Source of the DNA: Paenibacillus sp. JDR-2
GTDB taxonomy: Bacteria; Bacillota; Bacilli; Paenibacillales; Paenibacillaceae
Length of the DNA stretch: 64,000 nucleotides
NCBI RefSeq assembly: GCF_000023585.1
Contig: NC_012914.1
Span: 2,991,001-3,055,000, forward strand
Reading direction: 5' to 3'
The position numbers were made by a program, and so were the translations under genes. The notes under the pieces are model-generated. The model did not search any database, was not told where the DNA came from, and saw only the letters and a list, made by a program, of their open reading frames with translations. Below, piece after piece: positions 41,962 to 50,041 of the stretch; positions within the stretch are counted from its first letter, which is position 1; the number at the start of each line of letters is the position of its first letter.

Positions 41962-42942
41962 ATGAGCGGACATGTCATGTCGGGATCGAATAACGGAGCG
42001 AGGCCGTCCCGTCAAATTAATGTGGTGTTGAGAAGCCAGGAACCGGTCCAAATGACGGCATCTGCGCCTGTGGTCGATAATGAACCTCTGCCGGCCGTCA
42101 AGCCGCTCCCGCCGGGAGACCATTTTGCCGATATCCAGAAAGAGCTTGAGCCGATGGTTGGCATGGACAATGTGAAAGCCCTTATTTATGAAGTCTATGC
42201 GCTTTTATATATAACCCGTATGCGTTCGGAGGCCGGCTTGTCCGGCGGTTCTCATGTCTACCATATGATCTTTAAAGGGAACCCTGGGACCGGCAAGACA
42301 ACCATAGCCAGAATTGTGGCTAAACTGTTCCAGAAGATGGGGGTGCTCTCGAAGGGGCATCTTATCGAAGTGGAGCGGGCTGATCTGGTTGGCGAATATA
42401 TCGGACATACGGCTCAGAAAACACGGGATATGGTACGGAAAGCGATTGGCGGCGTTCTGTTCGTGGACGAAGCGTACAGCCTTGCTCGGGGCGGAGAGAA
42501 GGATTTCGGCAAAGAAGCTATTGATACGCTCGTGAAAGCGATGGAGGATCACCGCAATCAGTTTGTGCTGATCTTGGCGGGATATCCGGCGGAGATTGAT
42601 CATTTTCTGCTTACGAATCCCGGTCTTCCCTCACGCTTTCCGATCCAAATCGATTTTCCCGACTATTCGATTGACCAATTGATCCAAATTTCAGAGCTGA
42701 TGGCGAAGGAACGCGACTATAATCTAATGCCGCAGTCCATATTTAAGTTAAGACAGTATTTGATTCAAGAGAAGATGAGCGACATTTTCTCTTTCAGCAA
42801 CGCCAGATACGTGCGGAATATTATTGAGAAATCAATCCGTTATCAGGCTGTCAGGCTGCTGAATCAATATTCAAACAGTATTCCCCCCAAGCAGGAGCTG
42901 ATGGCGATTAAGCCGGAGGACTTCAAATGGGAAACGAAATAA
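41962..42942 (+). CDS. spoVK: Stage V sporulation protein K, AAA ATPase
   Basis: The protein has 326 residues. A disordered N-terminus of about 55 residues precedes a CbxX/CfqX-type AAA module: VGMDNVKALIYEVYALLYI, P-loop GNPGTGKTTIAR near residue 112, LIEVERADLVGEYIGHTAQKT, Walker B FVDEAYSLARGG and the sensor region LAGYPAEIDHFLLTNPGLPSRF. SpoVK is needed for late spore maturation in the mother cell; its substrate is unknown. It lies directly before hflX, as in B. subtilis (spoVK-ynbA). Confidence 0.95.
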   Translation: MSGHVMSGSNNGARPSRQINVVLRSQEPVQMTASAPVVDNEPLPAVKPLPPGDHFADIQKELEPMVGMDNVKALIYEVYALLYITRMRSEAGLSGGSHVYHMIFKGNPGTGKTTIARIVAKLFQKMGVLSKGHLIEVERADLVGEYIGHTAQKTRDMVRKAIGGVLFVDEAYSLARGGEKDFGKEAIDTLVKAMEDHRNQFVLILAGYPAEIDHFLLTNPGLPSRFPIQIDFPDYSIDQLIQISELMAKERDYNLMPQSIFKLRQYLIQEKMSDIFSFSNARYVRNIIEKSIRYQAVRLLNQYSNSIPPKQELMAIKPEDFKWETK

Positions 42943-42964
42943 CTCCACTCTAGAAGGAGAAAAC

Positions 42965-44254
42965 ATGCGAGAGAAAACATTTAATACGACGGCTACCATG
43001 CTGGAACGCGCCGTATTGGTCAGCCTGGTTACCCCTAATATTAAGCGTGGCATTAGCGACCCGGAGCATTCGCTCGAAGAGCTGGTTGCGCTTGCCGAGA
43101 CGGCGGGGACCGAAGTGCTGACTACGATGGTGCAAAATAAAGAAGCTCCCGATACTAAGTGGTTTATTGGCAAGGGGAAGGTCGAAGAATTAAGAGCAAT
43201 CGCCGACGAATTGGGAGCAACCACGGCGATTTTTGACCAAGAGCTGTCCGGTGCGCAGGTTCGGAATCTGGAAGAAACGCTGGATCTGAAGATTGTGGAC
43301 CGGACGCAGCTTATTTTGGATATTTTCGCGCAACGGGCGAAGACGCGCGAAGGGATCATTCAGGTTGAGCTGGCACAGCTCAGCTATTTGCTTCCGCGTT
43401 TGTCGGGCCACGGCAAGAATCTGTCGCGGCTTGGCGGCGGGATCGGAACAAGAGGCCCCGGTGAATCCAAGCTAGAGACAGACCGGCGGCATATTAGAGG
43501 CCGTATTACCGATCTGAAGGCACAGCTGGATGAAGTGGTCCGCCACCGCAAGCTGCACCGGGAGAGAAGGAAGAAATCCGGCGTTATTCAGGTTGCGCTC
43601 GTAGGCTATACGAATGCCGGGAAATCTACGCTGCTCCGGGAGCTGACAAGCGCTGATGTTTACGTTGAGAATCAGCTGTTCGCCACTCTTGATCCGACTT
43701 CCCGTACGCTTGAACTGCCAAACGGCCGCGAGGTTGTTTTGACGGATACGGTTGGTTTTATTCAGAACCTTCCTCATGACCTTGTGGCGGCGTTCCGCGC
43801 GACGCTGGAGGAAGTGCTTGAGGCTGATCTGGTGCTCCATGTCGTTGACGGCAGCTCGCCAATGCGCGAGGAGCAGATGAGAGTTGTGGAACAGATTCTT
43901 GGCGATCTTGGAGCTGCGGGTACGGCTAGCTTAACGATCTATAATAAAAAAGATCTATGTGAAGTAAATCATGTGGAATTGCCGACATCAGGCACGGATA
44001 CGCTTGTTATCAGCGCTTATCAAAAAGATGATCTTGAGCTGGTGCGGAATAAAATTCAGGATAAATTGACCGGTGACACGGTTACCTTTACCCTGCCGGC
44101 CGATCGCGGCGACCTCATTGCGCTTGCGTACCGCAGCGGGGAAGTAGTGGGCAATGATGTGAGCGAGGATGGTGAATCCTTGCGTCTGACCGTGCAGGTA
44201 AGCCGCCAGGCTTATGAACAAAACGGTTATAAGCTTCAGCCGTATTTAGAATAA
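42965..44254 (+). CDS. hflX: Ribosome-associated GTPase HflX
   Basis: The protein has 429 residues; AGAAGGAG precedes the ATG. The N-terminal HflX domain (EELVALAETAGTEVLTTMVQNKE, KWFIGKGKVEEL, FDQELSGAQVRNLEE) and the glycine-rich linker GGGIGTRGPGESKLETDRR lead to the G domain. G1 is GYTNAGKSTL, G3 is DTVGFIQNLPHDL, and G4 appears as NKKD. HflX splits stalled or heat-damaged 70S ribosomes. It sits between spoVK and ynbB, as in B. subtilis. Confidence 0.96.
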   Translation: MREKTFNTTATMLERAVLVSLVTPNIKRGISDPEHSLEELVALAETAGTEVLTTMVQNKEAPDTKWFIGKGKVEELRAIADELGATTAIFDQELSGAQVRNLEETLDLKIVDRTQLILDIFAQRAKTREGIIQVELAQLSYLLPRLSGHGKNLSRLGGGIGTRGPGESKLETDRRHIRGRITDLKAQLDEVVRHRKLHRERRKKSGVIQVALVGYTNAGKSTLLRELTSADVYVENQLFATLDPTSRTLELPNGREVVLTDTVGFIQNLPHDLVAAFRATLEEVLEADLVLHVVDGSSPMREEQMRVVEQILGDLGAAGTASLTIYNKKDLCEVNHVELPTSGTDTLVISAYQKDDLELVRNKIQDKLTGDTVTFTLPADRGDLIALAYRSGEVVGNDVSEDGESLRLTVQVSRQAYEQNGYKLQPYLE

Positions 44255-44296
44255 TAGAATTAGGTTATGTTAACTTAAGGGAGAGACAGGCTTAGA

Positions 44297-45589
44297 ATGA
44301 GTTACAAAATGCAAGAAGACAATGAATCCATATGGAACGAACTTGAAAAATTAGCGGACGGAGCGGAGGAGCTGGCAGCAGGCCAGCTTCGTTCCATTGA
44401 CCGTATTGCCGAAAAAAATCAGTGGAAGGTGATCCGTGCGTTTCAGCGGCATCAGGTCAGCGATTTTCATTTTACCGGCTCAACGGGGTATGGCTACAAT
44501 GACCGGGGCCGCGAAGTGCTTGATCTGGTCTACGCGGATGTATTTGGAGCAGAAGCGGCGCTTGTGCGTCCGCATTTCGTATCTGGTACGCACACCATCG
44601 GGTGCGCGTTATTTGGCGTGCTCCGGCCGTGGGATGAATTGCTGTACATTACAGGCAAGCCGTATGATACGCTGCACAAGGTAATTGGCAAGCCCGGAGA
44701 CGGGACAGGCTCCCTGCAGGATTGGGGCGTTCGTTATAACGAAGTAGCTCTGCACGAAGACGGAAGTCTCGATTGGGCCGCTATTGAAGCAAGCATTAAC
44801 GAACGGACGAAGGTTATCGGCATTCAGCGTTCGAGAGGCTACAGCTGGAGAGCTTCATTTACAGTTGCCGAGATCGGTGATATGGTTCAGCGCGTGAAAC
44901 AGATCAAGCCGGATGTGCTTGTATTCGTTGATAACTGCTACGGGGAATTTACCGAGCTTCTTGAACCAACCCAGGTTGGCGTTGATCTCATGGCGGGCTC
45001 GCTTATCAAAAATCCGGGAGGCGGTCTTGCTTCGACCGGGGGATATATCGTTGGTACTGCCGCTGCCGTGGAGCAAGCCGCTTTCCGACTTACTGCACCT
45101 GGCATCGGAGGCGAAGTTGGCGCGATGTTGGACACGCTGCGAGGTATTTATCAAGGCTTGTTCCTGGCACCGCATCTGGTTGGACAAGCTGTTAAGGGAA
45201 GCGTCTTTGCATCAGCAATGTTTGAACAGCTTGGCTTTGAGACGAAACCTCATTGGTCCGAGCCTCGTACAGATCTCATACAGGCTGTCCGTTTTGGCGG
45301 TGCGGAGCAGTTGATTGCTTTTGTACAGGGCATTCAGAAGGCTGCGGCGGTAGATTCGCATGTTGTGCCTGAGCCATGGGACATGCCGGGTTATGAGCAT
45401 CCGGTTATTATGGCAGCTGGGACATTTATTCAGGGCGGAAGTCTTGAATTGTCTGCGGATGCACCTATCCGTGAGCCTTATATCGCTTATATGCAAGGCG
45501 GTTTGACGTTTGCCCATGCGAAGTTTGGTGTTCTTACAGCGTTACGTCGACTCATAGACAACGGGCTTATCACAATTAAACGTAATTAA
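44297..45589 (+). CDS. ynbB: Methionine gamma-lyase family PLP protein (YnbB-like)
   Basis: The protein has 430 residues. The PLP-binding region GSLIKNPGGGLASTGGYIVG contains the likely Schiff-base lysine, and VFVDNCYGEFTE holds the Asp that pairs with the cofactor nitrogen. This is the Met_gamma_lyase family also called aluminium resistance protein, a misleading name with weak support. It probably lyses or rearranges a sulfur or amino-acid substrate in the cytoplasm. It lies between hflX and glnR exactly as ynbB does in B. subtilis. Confidence 0.9.
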   Translation: MSYKMQEDNESIWNELEKLADGAEELAAGQLRSIDRIAEKNQWKVIRAFQRHQVSDFHFTGSTGYGYNDRGREVLDLVYADVFGAEAALVRPHFVSGTHTIGCALFGVLRPWDELLYITGKPYDTLHKVIGKPGDGTGSLQDWGVRYNEVALHEDGSLDWAAIEASINERTKVIGIQRSRGYSWRASFTVAEIGDMVQRVKQIKPDVLVFVDNCYGEFTELLEPTQVGVDLMAGSLIKNPGGGLASTGGYIVGTAAAVEQAAFRLTAPGIGGEVGAMLDTLRGIYQGLFLAPHLVGQAVKGSVFASAMFEQLGFETKPHWSEPRTDLIQAVRFGGAEQLIAFVQGIQKAAAVDSHVVPEPWDMPGYEHPVIMAAGTFIQGGSLELSADAPIREPYIAYMQGGLTFAHAKFGVLTALRRLIDNGLITIKRN

Positions 45590-45597
45590 ACCTAACA
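45581..45597 (-). promoter_or_regulatory. Candidate GlnR operator
   Basis: Read on the minus strand, TGTTAGGTTTAATTACG fits the GlnR/TnrA consensus TGTnA-N7-TnACA with one mismatch at the last base. It lies just upstream of the glnR -35, the position used for autoregulation in B. subtilis. Confidence 0.5.
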
Positions 45598-45601
45598 CAC
45601 C

Positions 45602-45630
45602 TTGACACGTTTTTGGTAGGGCGTTATGAT
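45602..45630 (+). promoter_or_regulatory. Sigma-A promoter of glnR-glnA
   Basis: A perfect TTGACA (45602-45607), a 17-base spacer and TATGAT (45625-45630). The leader to the glnR start is about 30 bases. Confidence 0.8.
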
Positions 45631-45666
45631 AGGTGTATAAATGAGCGACTGGAAGGTTGATGCGAC

Positions 45667-46077
45667 ATGGGTGACGATATTCGTAGAAACATGGCCTTAT
45701 TTCCGATCGGTATCGTAATGAAGCTGACGGATCTAACGGCGCGTCAAATTCGTTATTATGAGCAGCATGAATTGATTGTTCCCGCCAGAACGGCGGGCAA
45801 CCAGCGACTGTTCTCTTTTAATGATGTGGAACGGTTATTGGAAATTAAGGCGTTGATCGAAAAAGGCGTTAATATCGCCGGCATTAAGCAAGTCATGAAT
45901 CCGGTTTCAAAAGAATCGGACGATGCAACAATCGTAAGCGAGCAGTCCGAAGTGAAGCGCAAGGAGCTTTCCGACGCGCAGCTGCACCGCCTTCTCAAGC
46001 AGCAATTGCTGGAGAAACGTCCTGGCCAGGCTTCGCTTATTCAAGGTCAGTTGTCCCGTTTCTTGAACAAGCGTTAG
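45667..46077 (+). CDS. glnR: Nitrogen repressor GlnR, MerR family
   Basis: The protein has 136 residues; GGAAGG lies about 10 bases before the ATG. The winged helix (FPIGIVMKLTDLTARQIRYYEQHELIVPARTAGNQRLFSFNDVERLLEIKALIEKG) is typical GlnR. The C-terminal tail, which senses feedback-inhibited glutamine synthetase in B. subtilis, ends QLSRFLNKR. It represses glnRA when nitrogen is in excess. glnA follows after a 168-base gap that holds an unusual triple repeat. Confidence 0.95.
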   Translation: MGDDIRRNMALFPIGIVMKLTDLTARQIRYYEQHELIVPARTAGNQRLFSFNDVERLLEIKALIEKGVNIAGIKQVMNPVSKESDDATIVSEQSEVKRKELSDAQLHRLLKQQLLEKRPGQASLIQGQLSRFLNKR

Positions 46078-46112
46078 CATGTCCTTTTAATTAAACGAAC
46101 AGGGTAAAGCGT

Positions 46113-46229
46113 ATGCTTTCGAAGTAAGAATAGCTTCGCAATTCTTTGGCTGATGCTTACGAAGCAAGAATTGCTTCACAATTCTTTAGGTTGATGCTTT
46201 CGAAGTAAGAATAGCTTCGCAATTCTTTT
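46113..46229 (+). repeat. Three tandem 40/41-bp repeats with interlocking inverted pairs before glnA
   Basis: Units start at 46113, 46153 and 46194. Units 1 and 3 share an identical 35-base core; unit 2 differs at four positions. Each unit contains two interleaved inverted pairs in the order CGAAG, AAGAAT, CTTCG, ATTCTT. These cannot both close as nested hairpins, but fit an H-type pseudoknot or two alternative hairpins. In unit 2 the changes turn the first stem into a perfect 7-bp GAAGCAA/TTGCTTC. The last unit ends two to three bases before the glnA ribosome binding site (AAAGGAG). Confidence 0.8.
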
Positions 46230-46245
46230 AAAGGAGATGAATGCT

Positions 46246-47574
46246 GTGAGCTACACAAAAGAGGATATTAAACGCATTGCGGAGGAACAGAACGTTCGAT
46301 TTATCCGTCTTCAATTTACCGATTTGCTCGGTACGATCAAAAACGTAGAGATTCCGGTAAGCCAGCTTGATAAAGCATTGGATAATAAAATGATGTTTGA
46401 CGGATCTTCCATTGAAGGTTACGTTCGTATCGAAGAATCTGACATGTACTTATACCCTGATTTGGATACTTGGGTAGTATTCCCATGGGTTGCGCAAGAC
46501 CGCGTTGCCCGTCTGATCTGCGATATTTATATGCCTGACGGCACTCCGTTTGCAGGCGACCCGCGCGGTATTCTGAAGCGTGCGCTGCAAGAAGCGGAAG
46601 AAATGGGCTTTACGGCGATGAACGTTGGTCCGGAACCGGAATTCTTCCTGTTCAAGACGGATGAACGCGGCGAGCCTACAACCGAGCTGAATGACCAAGG
46701 CGGATACTTCGACCTTGCGCCAATGGACATGGGCGAGAACTGCCGCCGTGAAATCGTACTGACGCTGGAAGAGATGGGCTTCGAGATTGAAGCTTCCCAC
46801 CATGAAGTTGCTCCAGGTCAGCACGAAATCGACTTTAAATACGCGGATGCGATCAAAGCCGCAGACCAAATTCAAACGTTTAAGCTTGTTGTTAAGACGA
46901 TTGCTAGACAGCATGGCCTCCATGCTACCTTCATGCCGAAACCGCTATTTGGGGTAAACGGTTCGGGTATGCACTGTCACCAATCGCTCTTCCAAGGCAG
47001 CACTAACGTATTCTATGAAGAGAAGGATCGTTTGGGTCTTAGCCAAACCGCACGTTACTACATGGCGGGTATTCTCGAGCATGCTCGTGCGATGGCGGCT
47101 ATTACGAACCCTACAATCAACTCGTACAAACGAATGGTTCCAGGTTATGAAGCACCTTGCTACGTAGCTTGGTCGGCGAGCAACCGTTCGCCAATGATCC
47201 GTATCCCGGCATCCCGTGGTCTTAGCACGCGTATCGAGGTTCGAAACCCGGATCCGGCAGCTAACCCTTATTTGGCTCTTGCCGTAATGCTGAAAGCCGG
47301 CCTTGACGGCATCAAGAACAAAACGGCGCTTCCGGCGCCTGTAGATCGCAACATCTACATCATGACGGAAGAAGAGCGTTTGGAATCCGGCGTGCCAAGC
47401 CTTCCTTCCGATCTGAAGGAAGCGCTCGACGAAATGCTACGCAGCGACGTTATCTGCGATGCACTGGGCGAACACGCTCTGGCTCACTTCTATGAGCTGA
47501 AAGAAATTGAATGGGACATGTACAAAACACAAGTTCATCAATGGGAACGCGATCAGTATCTGACGCTGTACTAG
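46246..47574 (+). CDS. glnA: Glutamine synthetase, type I alpha
   Basis: The protein has 442 residues from the GTG at 46246, which lies 9 bases after AAAGGAG and matches the MxxYTxED start of Bacillus GlnA; the ATG at 46237 abuts the ribosome binding site. [88 protein letters not shown] and [14 protein letters not shown] are all intact, covering the ATP, glutamate and metal sites. There is no adenylylation-loop insertion, so it is the GSI-alpha form regulated by feedback inhibition and GlnR. It makes glutamine from glutamate and ammonia. Confidence 0.98.
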   Translation: MSYTKEDIKRIAEEQNVRFIRLQFTDLLGTIKNVEIPVSQLDKALDNKMMFDGSSIEGYVRIEESDMYLYPDLDTWVVFPWVAQDRVARLICDIYMPDGTPFAGDPRGILKRALQEAEEMGFTAMNVGPEPEFFLFKTDERGEPTTELNDQGGYFDLAPMDMGENCRREIVLTLEEMGFEIEASHHEVAPGQHEIDFKYADAIKAADQIQTFKLVVKTIARQHGLHATFMPKPLFGVNGSGMHCHQSLFQGSTNVFYEEKDRLGLSQTARYYMAGILEHARAMAAITNPTINSYKRMVPGYEAPCYVAWSASNRSPMIRIPASRGLSTRIEVRNPDPAANPYLALAVMLKAGLDGIKNKTALPAPVDRNIYIMTEEERLESGVPSLPSDLKEALDEMLRSDVICDALGEHALAHFYELKEIEWDMYKTQVHQWERDQYLTLY

Positions 47575-47580
47575 GAAGGA

Positions 47581-47617
47581 AATCCCTTGGCGCTCTAAGC
47601 GTCCGGGGATTTTTTTC
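47581..47617 (+). terminator. Terminator after glnA
   Basis: AATCCC..GGCGCT and AGCGTC..GGGGATT pair imperfectly, followed by a seven-base T-run. Confidence 0.85.
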
Positions 47618-47811
47618 TATCTCCTAATCAACGATGGCGGGCTGGCGGGAATAACGTTCGCAAGAATGATGTACACGATAAGATTGCAGGGGATAAAGAG
47701 GAGGAACAGCAGTCTTACAAACAAGGAGGAAAGATTGAAGTATTCGGCAATTCCACCGCAAACTCCGGATATGGATTTATCGAATAAGGATCTCGTTAAT
47801 TTCTTCTTCAC
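47617..47811 (-). CDS. Small PspC-domain membrane protein
   Basis: The protein has 64 residues from the GTG at 47811, chosen because GAGGTGG lies 6 bases upstream; an ATG at 47826 would place the start on that site. KKKLTRSLFDKSISGVCGGIAEYFNLSSLFVRLLFLLF is the PspC signature, with one membrane helix continuing PCNLIVYIILANVI. PspC proteins take part in envelope stress sensing with PspA, but isolated short copies are widespread. It converges on glnA. Confidence 0.9.
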   Translation of the reverse strand: MKKKLTRSLFDKSISGVCGGIAEYFNLSSLFVRLLFLLFIPCNLIVYIILANVIPASPPSLIRR

Positions 47812-47870
47812 TCTTAACCACCTCATGACAAAAAGATTAAGTCATATGATAATACCATAATCAGGAAAAT

Positions 47871-47930
47871 AAAAAGAGGCTGTTCTCCCTAACCGAATTT
47901 GAAATCGGATTAGGGGGAACAGCCTCTTTT
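47871..47930. terminator. Long bidirectional terminator downstream of lexA
   Basis: AAAGAGGCTGTTCTCCC-TAACCGA and TCGG-ATTAGGGGGAACAGCCTCTTTT make a stem of over 20 bp with a small loop, flanked by A- and T-runs. It ends lexA on the minus strand. Confidence 0.9.
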
Positions 47931-47942
47931 ATGCTAAAAAGA

Positions 47943-48563
47943 TTAGTGGAAGTCACGGAACAAGCCAACTACTTTACCAAGAATGGTCACATTGTTCAAA
48001 CGGATCGGCTCCATTGTAGAGTTCTCAGGCTGGAGGCGGATATGATCCTTCTCTTTGTAGAAGGTCTTAACCGTCGCTTCGTCATCTTCCGTCATGGCTA
48101 CTACGATATCGCCGTTGTTGGCGGTCTGCTGCTGGCGGACAATAACATAGTCGCCGTTATGTATGCCGGCTTCAATCATGCTGTCGCCCATGACATTCAG
48201 GATGAATACTTCATCGTCGCCTACGAAATGTGCGGATAACGGGAAGTACTCTTCAATATTCTCAGTCGCCGTAATCGGCACGCCTGCCGTTACTTTGCCG
48301 ACGATTGGCACTTGAGCCACAGCGGGGAGGATAATGCCGTCAACACCGTCTTGATCCAAAATTTCGATCGCCCGAGGTTTCGTTGGATCTCGTCTGATCA
48401 GGCCTTTCTTCTCTAGCCGATCCAGATGGCCGTGAACGGTGGAGCTTGACGCCAGGCCAACCGCTTCGCCGATTTCGCGAACAGATGGCGGATATCCTTT
48501 GTCCCGAACCTCATTCTTAATAAATTCAAGAATCGACTGTTGGCGGTTCGAAATCTTAGACAC
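47943..48563 (-). CDS. lexA: SOS repressor LexA
   Basis: The protein has 206 residues from the GTG at 48563 (GGAG 8 bases upstream; B. subtilis LexA 205). The N-terminal winged helix is [49 protein letters not shown]. The self-cleavage bond Ala-Gly is in GKVTAGVPI, the catalytic Ser in [11 protein letters not shown] and the Lys in DEATVKTFY. It represses DNA-damage genes until RecA filaments trigger cleavage. Its own promoter and the divergent yneA promoter both hold LexA boxes. Confidence 0.97.
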   Translation of the reverse strand: MSKISNRQQSILEFIKNEVRDKGYPPSVREIGEAVGLASSSTVHGHLDRLEKKGLIRRDPTKPRAIEILDQDGVDGIILPAVAQVPIVGKVTAGVPITATENIEEYFPLSAHFVGDDEVFILNVMGDSMIEAGIHNGDYVIVRQQQTANNGDIVVAMTEDDEATVKTFYKEKDHIRLQPENSTMEPIRLNNVTILGKVVGLFRDFH

Positions 48564-48594
48564 GTGAATCACTCCAATATAATATTTGAAGAAA

Positions 48595-48623
48595 ATTATA
48601 GCATAGAACCGGAGTTCGTACAA
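48595..48623 (-). promoter_or_regulatory. lexA promoter with LexA box in the spacer
   Basis: Read on the minus strand: TTGTAC (48623-48618), a 17-base spacer and TATAAT (48600-48595). The spacer contains GAACTCCGGTTC (48617-48606), a GAAC-N4-GTTC SOS box. Binding would block RNA polymerase, giving autoregulation. Confidence 0.8.
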
Positions 48624-48659
48624 ACATAAGTTCTTAAAAACAAAAGTTCGCATTTTTTA

Positions 48660-48689
48660 TTGACTGCAAACATTTGTTCGTGTTATTCT
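48660..48689 (+). promoter_or_regulatory. yneA promoter with LexA box in the spacer
   Basis: TTGACT (48660-48665) and TATTCT (48684-48689), spacer 18. The box CAAACATTTGTTCG (48667-48680; CGAACAAATGTTTG on the other strand) fills the spacer and fits the Bacillus consensus CGAAC-RNRY-GTTYC closely. Confidence 0.75.
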
Positions 48690-48705
48690 TGGGGCATAAG
48701 AAAAC

Positions 48706-48719
48706 AGAACAAACGTTCG
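48706..48719 (+). promoter_or_regulatory. Second LexA box of yneA
   Basis: AGAACAAACGTTCG contains GAAC-N4-GTTC and lies just downstream of the predicted yneA start point, 14 bases before the coding start. A weaker half-match (CGAACTTTTGTTTT on the minus strand) is at 48637-48650. Confidence 0.75.
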
Positions 48720-48732
48720 GGGAGCGATAATA

Positions 48733-49095
48733 ATGATCATGAATCCGTCTTTTTATAAAAGTATCCATAAGGAAGAAGCCGCTAAATCGTTCATACTGCG
48801 GGGTCAACAAATTCAGCGTCATGCTTTTAAACTTATTGTTTGTGCTGCAGTGTTCATTCTTCTTTTTACCAGCTTCCTCATGATGCGTACAAATGCATCG
48901 TCCAATCATATTCAAGAGGCTGCAGCTAATGAGCAGACGGTAATTGTTACGGCGGGGGATACGTTGTGGGGAATTGCAGATCGTTTTACTGAGGGTTCCA
49001 AGGACATTAGACAGTACATATACAAGATTAAGGAACGTAACCAATTAAGCTCGGTAGAGCTTCGGCCAGGACAGGTATTAATTATTCCTCAATAG
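48733..49095 (+). CDS. yneA: Cell division suppressor YneA-like protein (TM helix plus LysM)
   Basis: The protein has 120 residues; GGGGAG is 8 bases before the ATG. A membrane helix lies at about residues 32-50 (AFKLIVCAAVFILLFTSFLMM), and a C-terminal LysM wall-binding domain starts near residue 67 (QTVIVTAGDTLWGIADRF..NQLSSVELRPGQVLIIPQ). This is the plan of YneA, which delays septum formation during SOS in B. subtilis. The divergent position next to lexA and the LexA boxes support the call. It is slightly longer at the N-terminus than B. subtilis YneA. Confidence 0.9.
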   Translation: MIMNPSFYKSIHKEEAAKSFILRGQQIQRHAFKLIVCAAVFILLFTSFLMMRTNASSNHIQEAAANEQTVIVTAGDTLWGIADRFTEGSKDIRQYIYKIKERNQLSSVELRPGQVLIIPQ

Positions 49096-49107
49096 TCTAA
49101 ATAATCG

Positions 49108-49156
49108 AAAGGACAGGTAATTCGGACACAGGATGTTCGAAATTACCTGTCCTTTT
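49108..49156 (+). terminator. Terminator after yneA
   Basis: AAAGGACAGGTAATT and AATTACCTGTCCTTTT form a perfect 15-bp stem; the loop region holds a further CG/CG pair. Confidence 0.92.
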
Positions 49157-49246
49157 ATCATTCTTCCATCATTGCCTTGACAATTGCTCGCGTTAAAAGT
49201 CAAAATAGGTAAGAAGGATGAGTAATAAGCAAATGAGGTGAAGGCA

Positions 49247-49435
49247 GTGGAAGAAGTCATCGCGCGAATTAATGAATTATCCCGTAAAAATAAAACGGTA
49301 GGTTTGACTGAAGAGGAAATTGCGGAACGTGCCGTATTGCGTCAGAAATATTTGGAGAATTTCAAAAGGAATTTCCGCCAGCAGTTGGATTCAATTGAGA
49401 TTGTAGACGGCGATCCAAACGATGTTGCTCATTAA
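49247..49435 (+). CDS. ynzC: DUF896 (YnzC-like) small protein
   Basis: The protein has 62 residues from the GTG at 49247, preceded by GAGGTG at 6-7 bases. VIARINELSRKNKTVGLTEEEIAERAVLRQKYLENFKRNFRQQLDSI is the DUF896 two-helix signature. The family is restricted to Firmicutes, is often placed near lexA/yneA, and has no established function. It is shorter than B. subtilis YnzC at the C-terminal end. Confidence 0.88.
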   Translation: MEEVIARINELSRKNKTVGLTEEEIAERAVLRQKYLENFKRNFRQQLDSIEIVDGDPNDVAH

Positions 49436-49513
49436 TTAGGTTTTACAACTATATAACTAGCGTTGGCGTCGTTCCATGAACGGCGCCTGCAATATACAAT
49501 AGGAGGAATAAGC

Positions 49514-50023
49514 TTGTCACGCACGTGGGAGCGCAAAGTGCGCAAAAATACGAACCAAATTAACAAAGCGCGTAAAAAGCACGGAGCATCGCAGATTGGC
49601 ACTTCATCAGCACCCAAGGTAGACCGTTTTACCGGTCGCAACTACATATTCCCGATTGTGCTCATTTTGTTGATCAGTATGTATACGGTTTTCGTTACGA
49701 CGGATCCATCCTTTGAACCTTCGTCTATGTTCTGGGTAACGATCGGCTGCTACATTTTCCTGGCGCTTATTTTCTTCTTGCGCCGTCCTTACATTTCAAT
49801 CGGCAAGGATTATATCCAAACCCGTAAAATGACGGGGGACAAGCAGCTGCATGTATCCAACATTAAAGGCATCAGCGTTCAGAGCGGTGCTGTAGTTATC
49901 ATGCAGCAAAAAGGCGCAAACTGGGTATTCTCGCGGCTTCTCAACCGTTATCCTACGGATGAGATCAGCAGCAGACTGCAGGATTTCGCCAAAACACACA
50001 ATTTGCCTTTTGAACAAAAATAG
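49514..50023 (+). CDS. Hypothetical protein with two membrane helices
   Basis: The protein has 169 residues from the TTG at 49514, chosen because AGGAGGA is 7 bases upstream; an upstream in-frame ATG at 49463 has no site. A basic N-terminus of 40 residues (SRTWERKVRKNTNQINKARKKHG) is followed by two membrane helices at about 44-61 and 72-89, then a soluble beta-rich region (YISIGKDYIQTRKMTGDKQLHVSNIKGISVQSGAVVIMQQ) like a PH-type domain, and a helical end. I do not recognise a named family. It lies 18 bases before the HAD gene and is probably cotranscribed. Confidence 0.7.
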   Translation: MSRTWERKVRKNTNQINKARKKHGASQIGTSSAPKVDRFTGRNYIFPIVLILLISMYTVFVTTDPSFEPSSMFWVTIGCYIFLALIFFLRRPYISIGKDYIQTRKMTGDKQLHVSNIKGISVQSGAVVIMQQKGANWVFSRLLNRYPTDEISSRLQDFAKTHNLPFEQK

Positions 50024-50041
50024 AAACAGAGTAGGAGAGTT

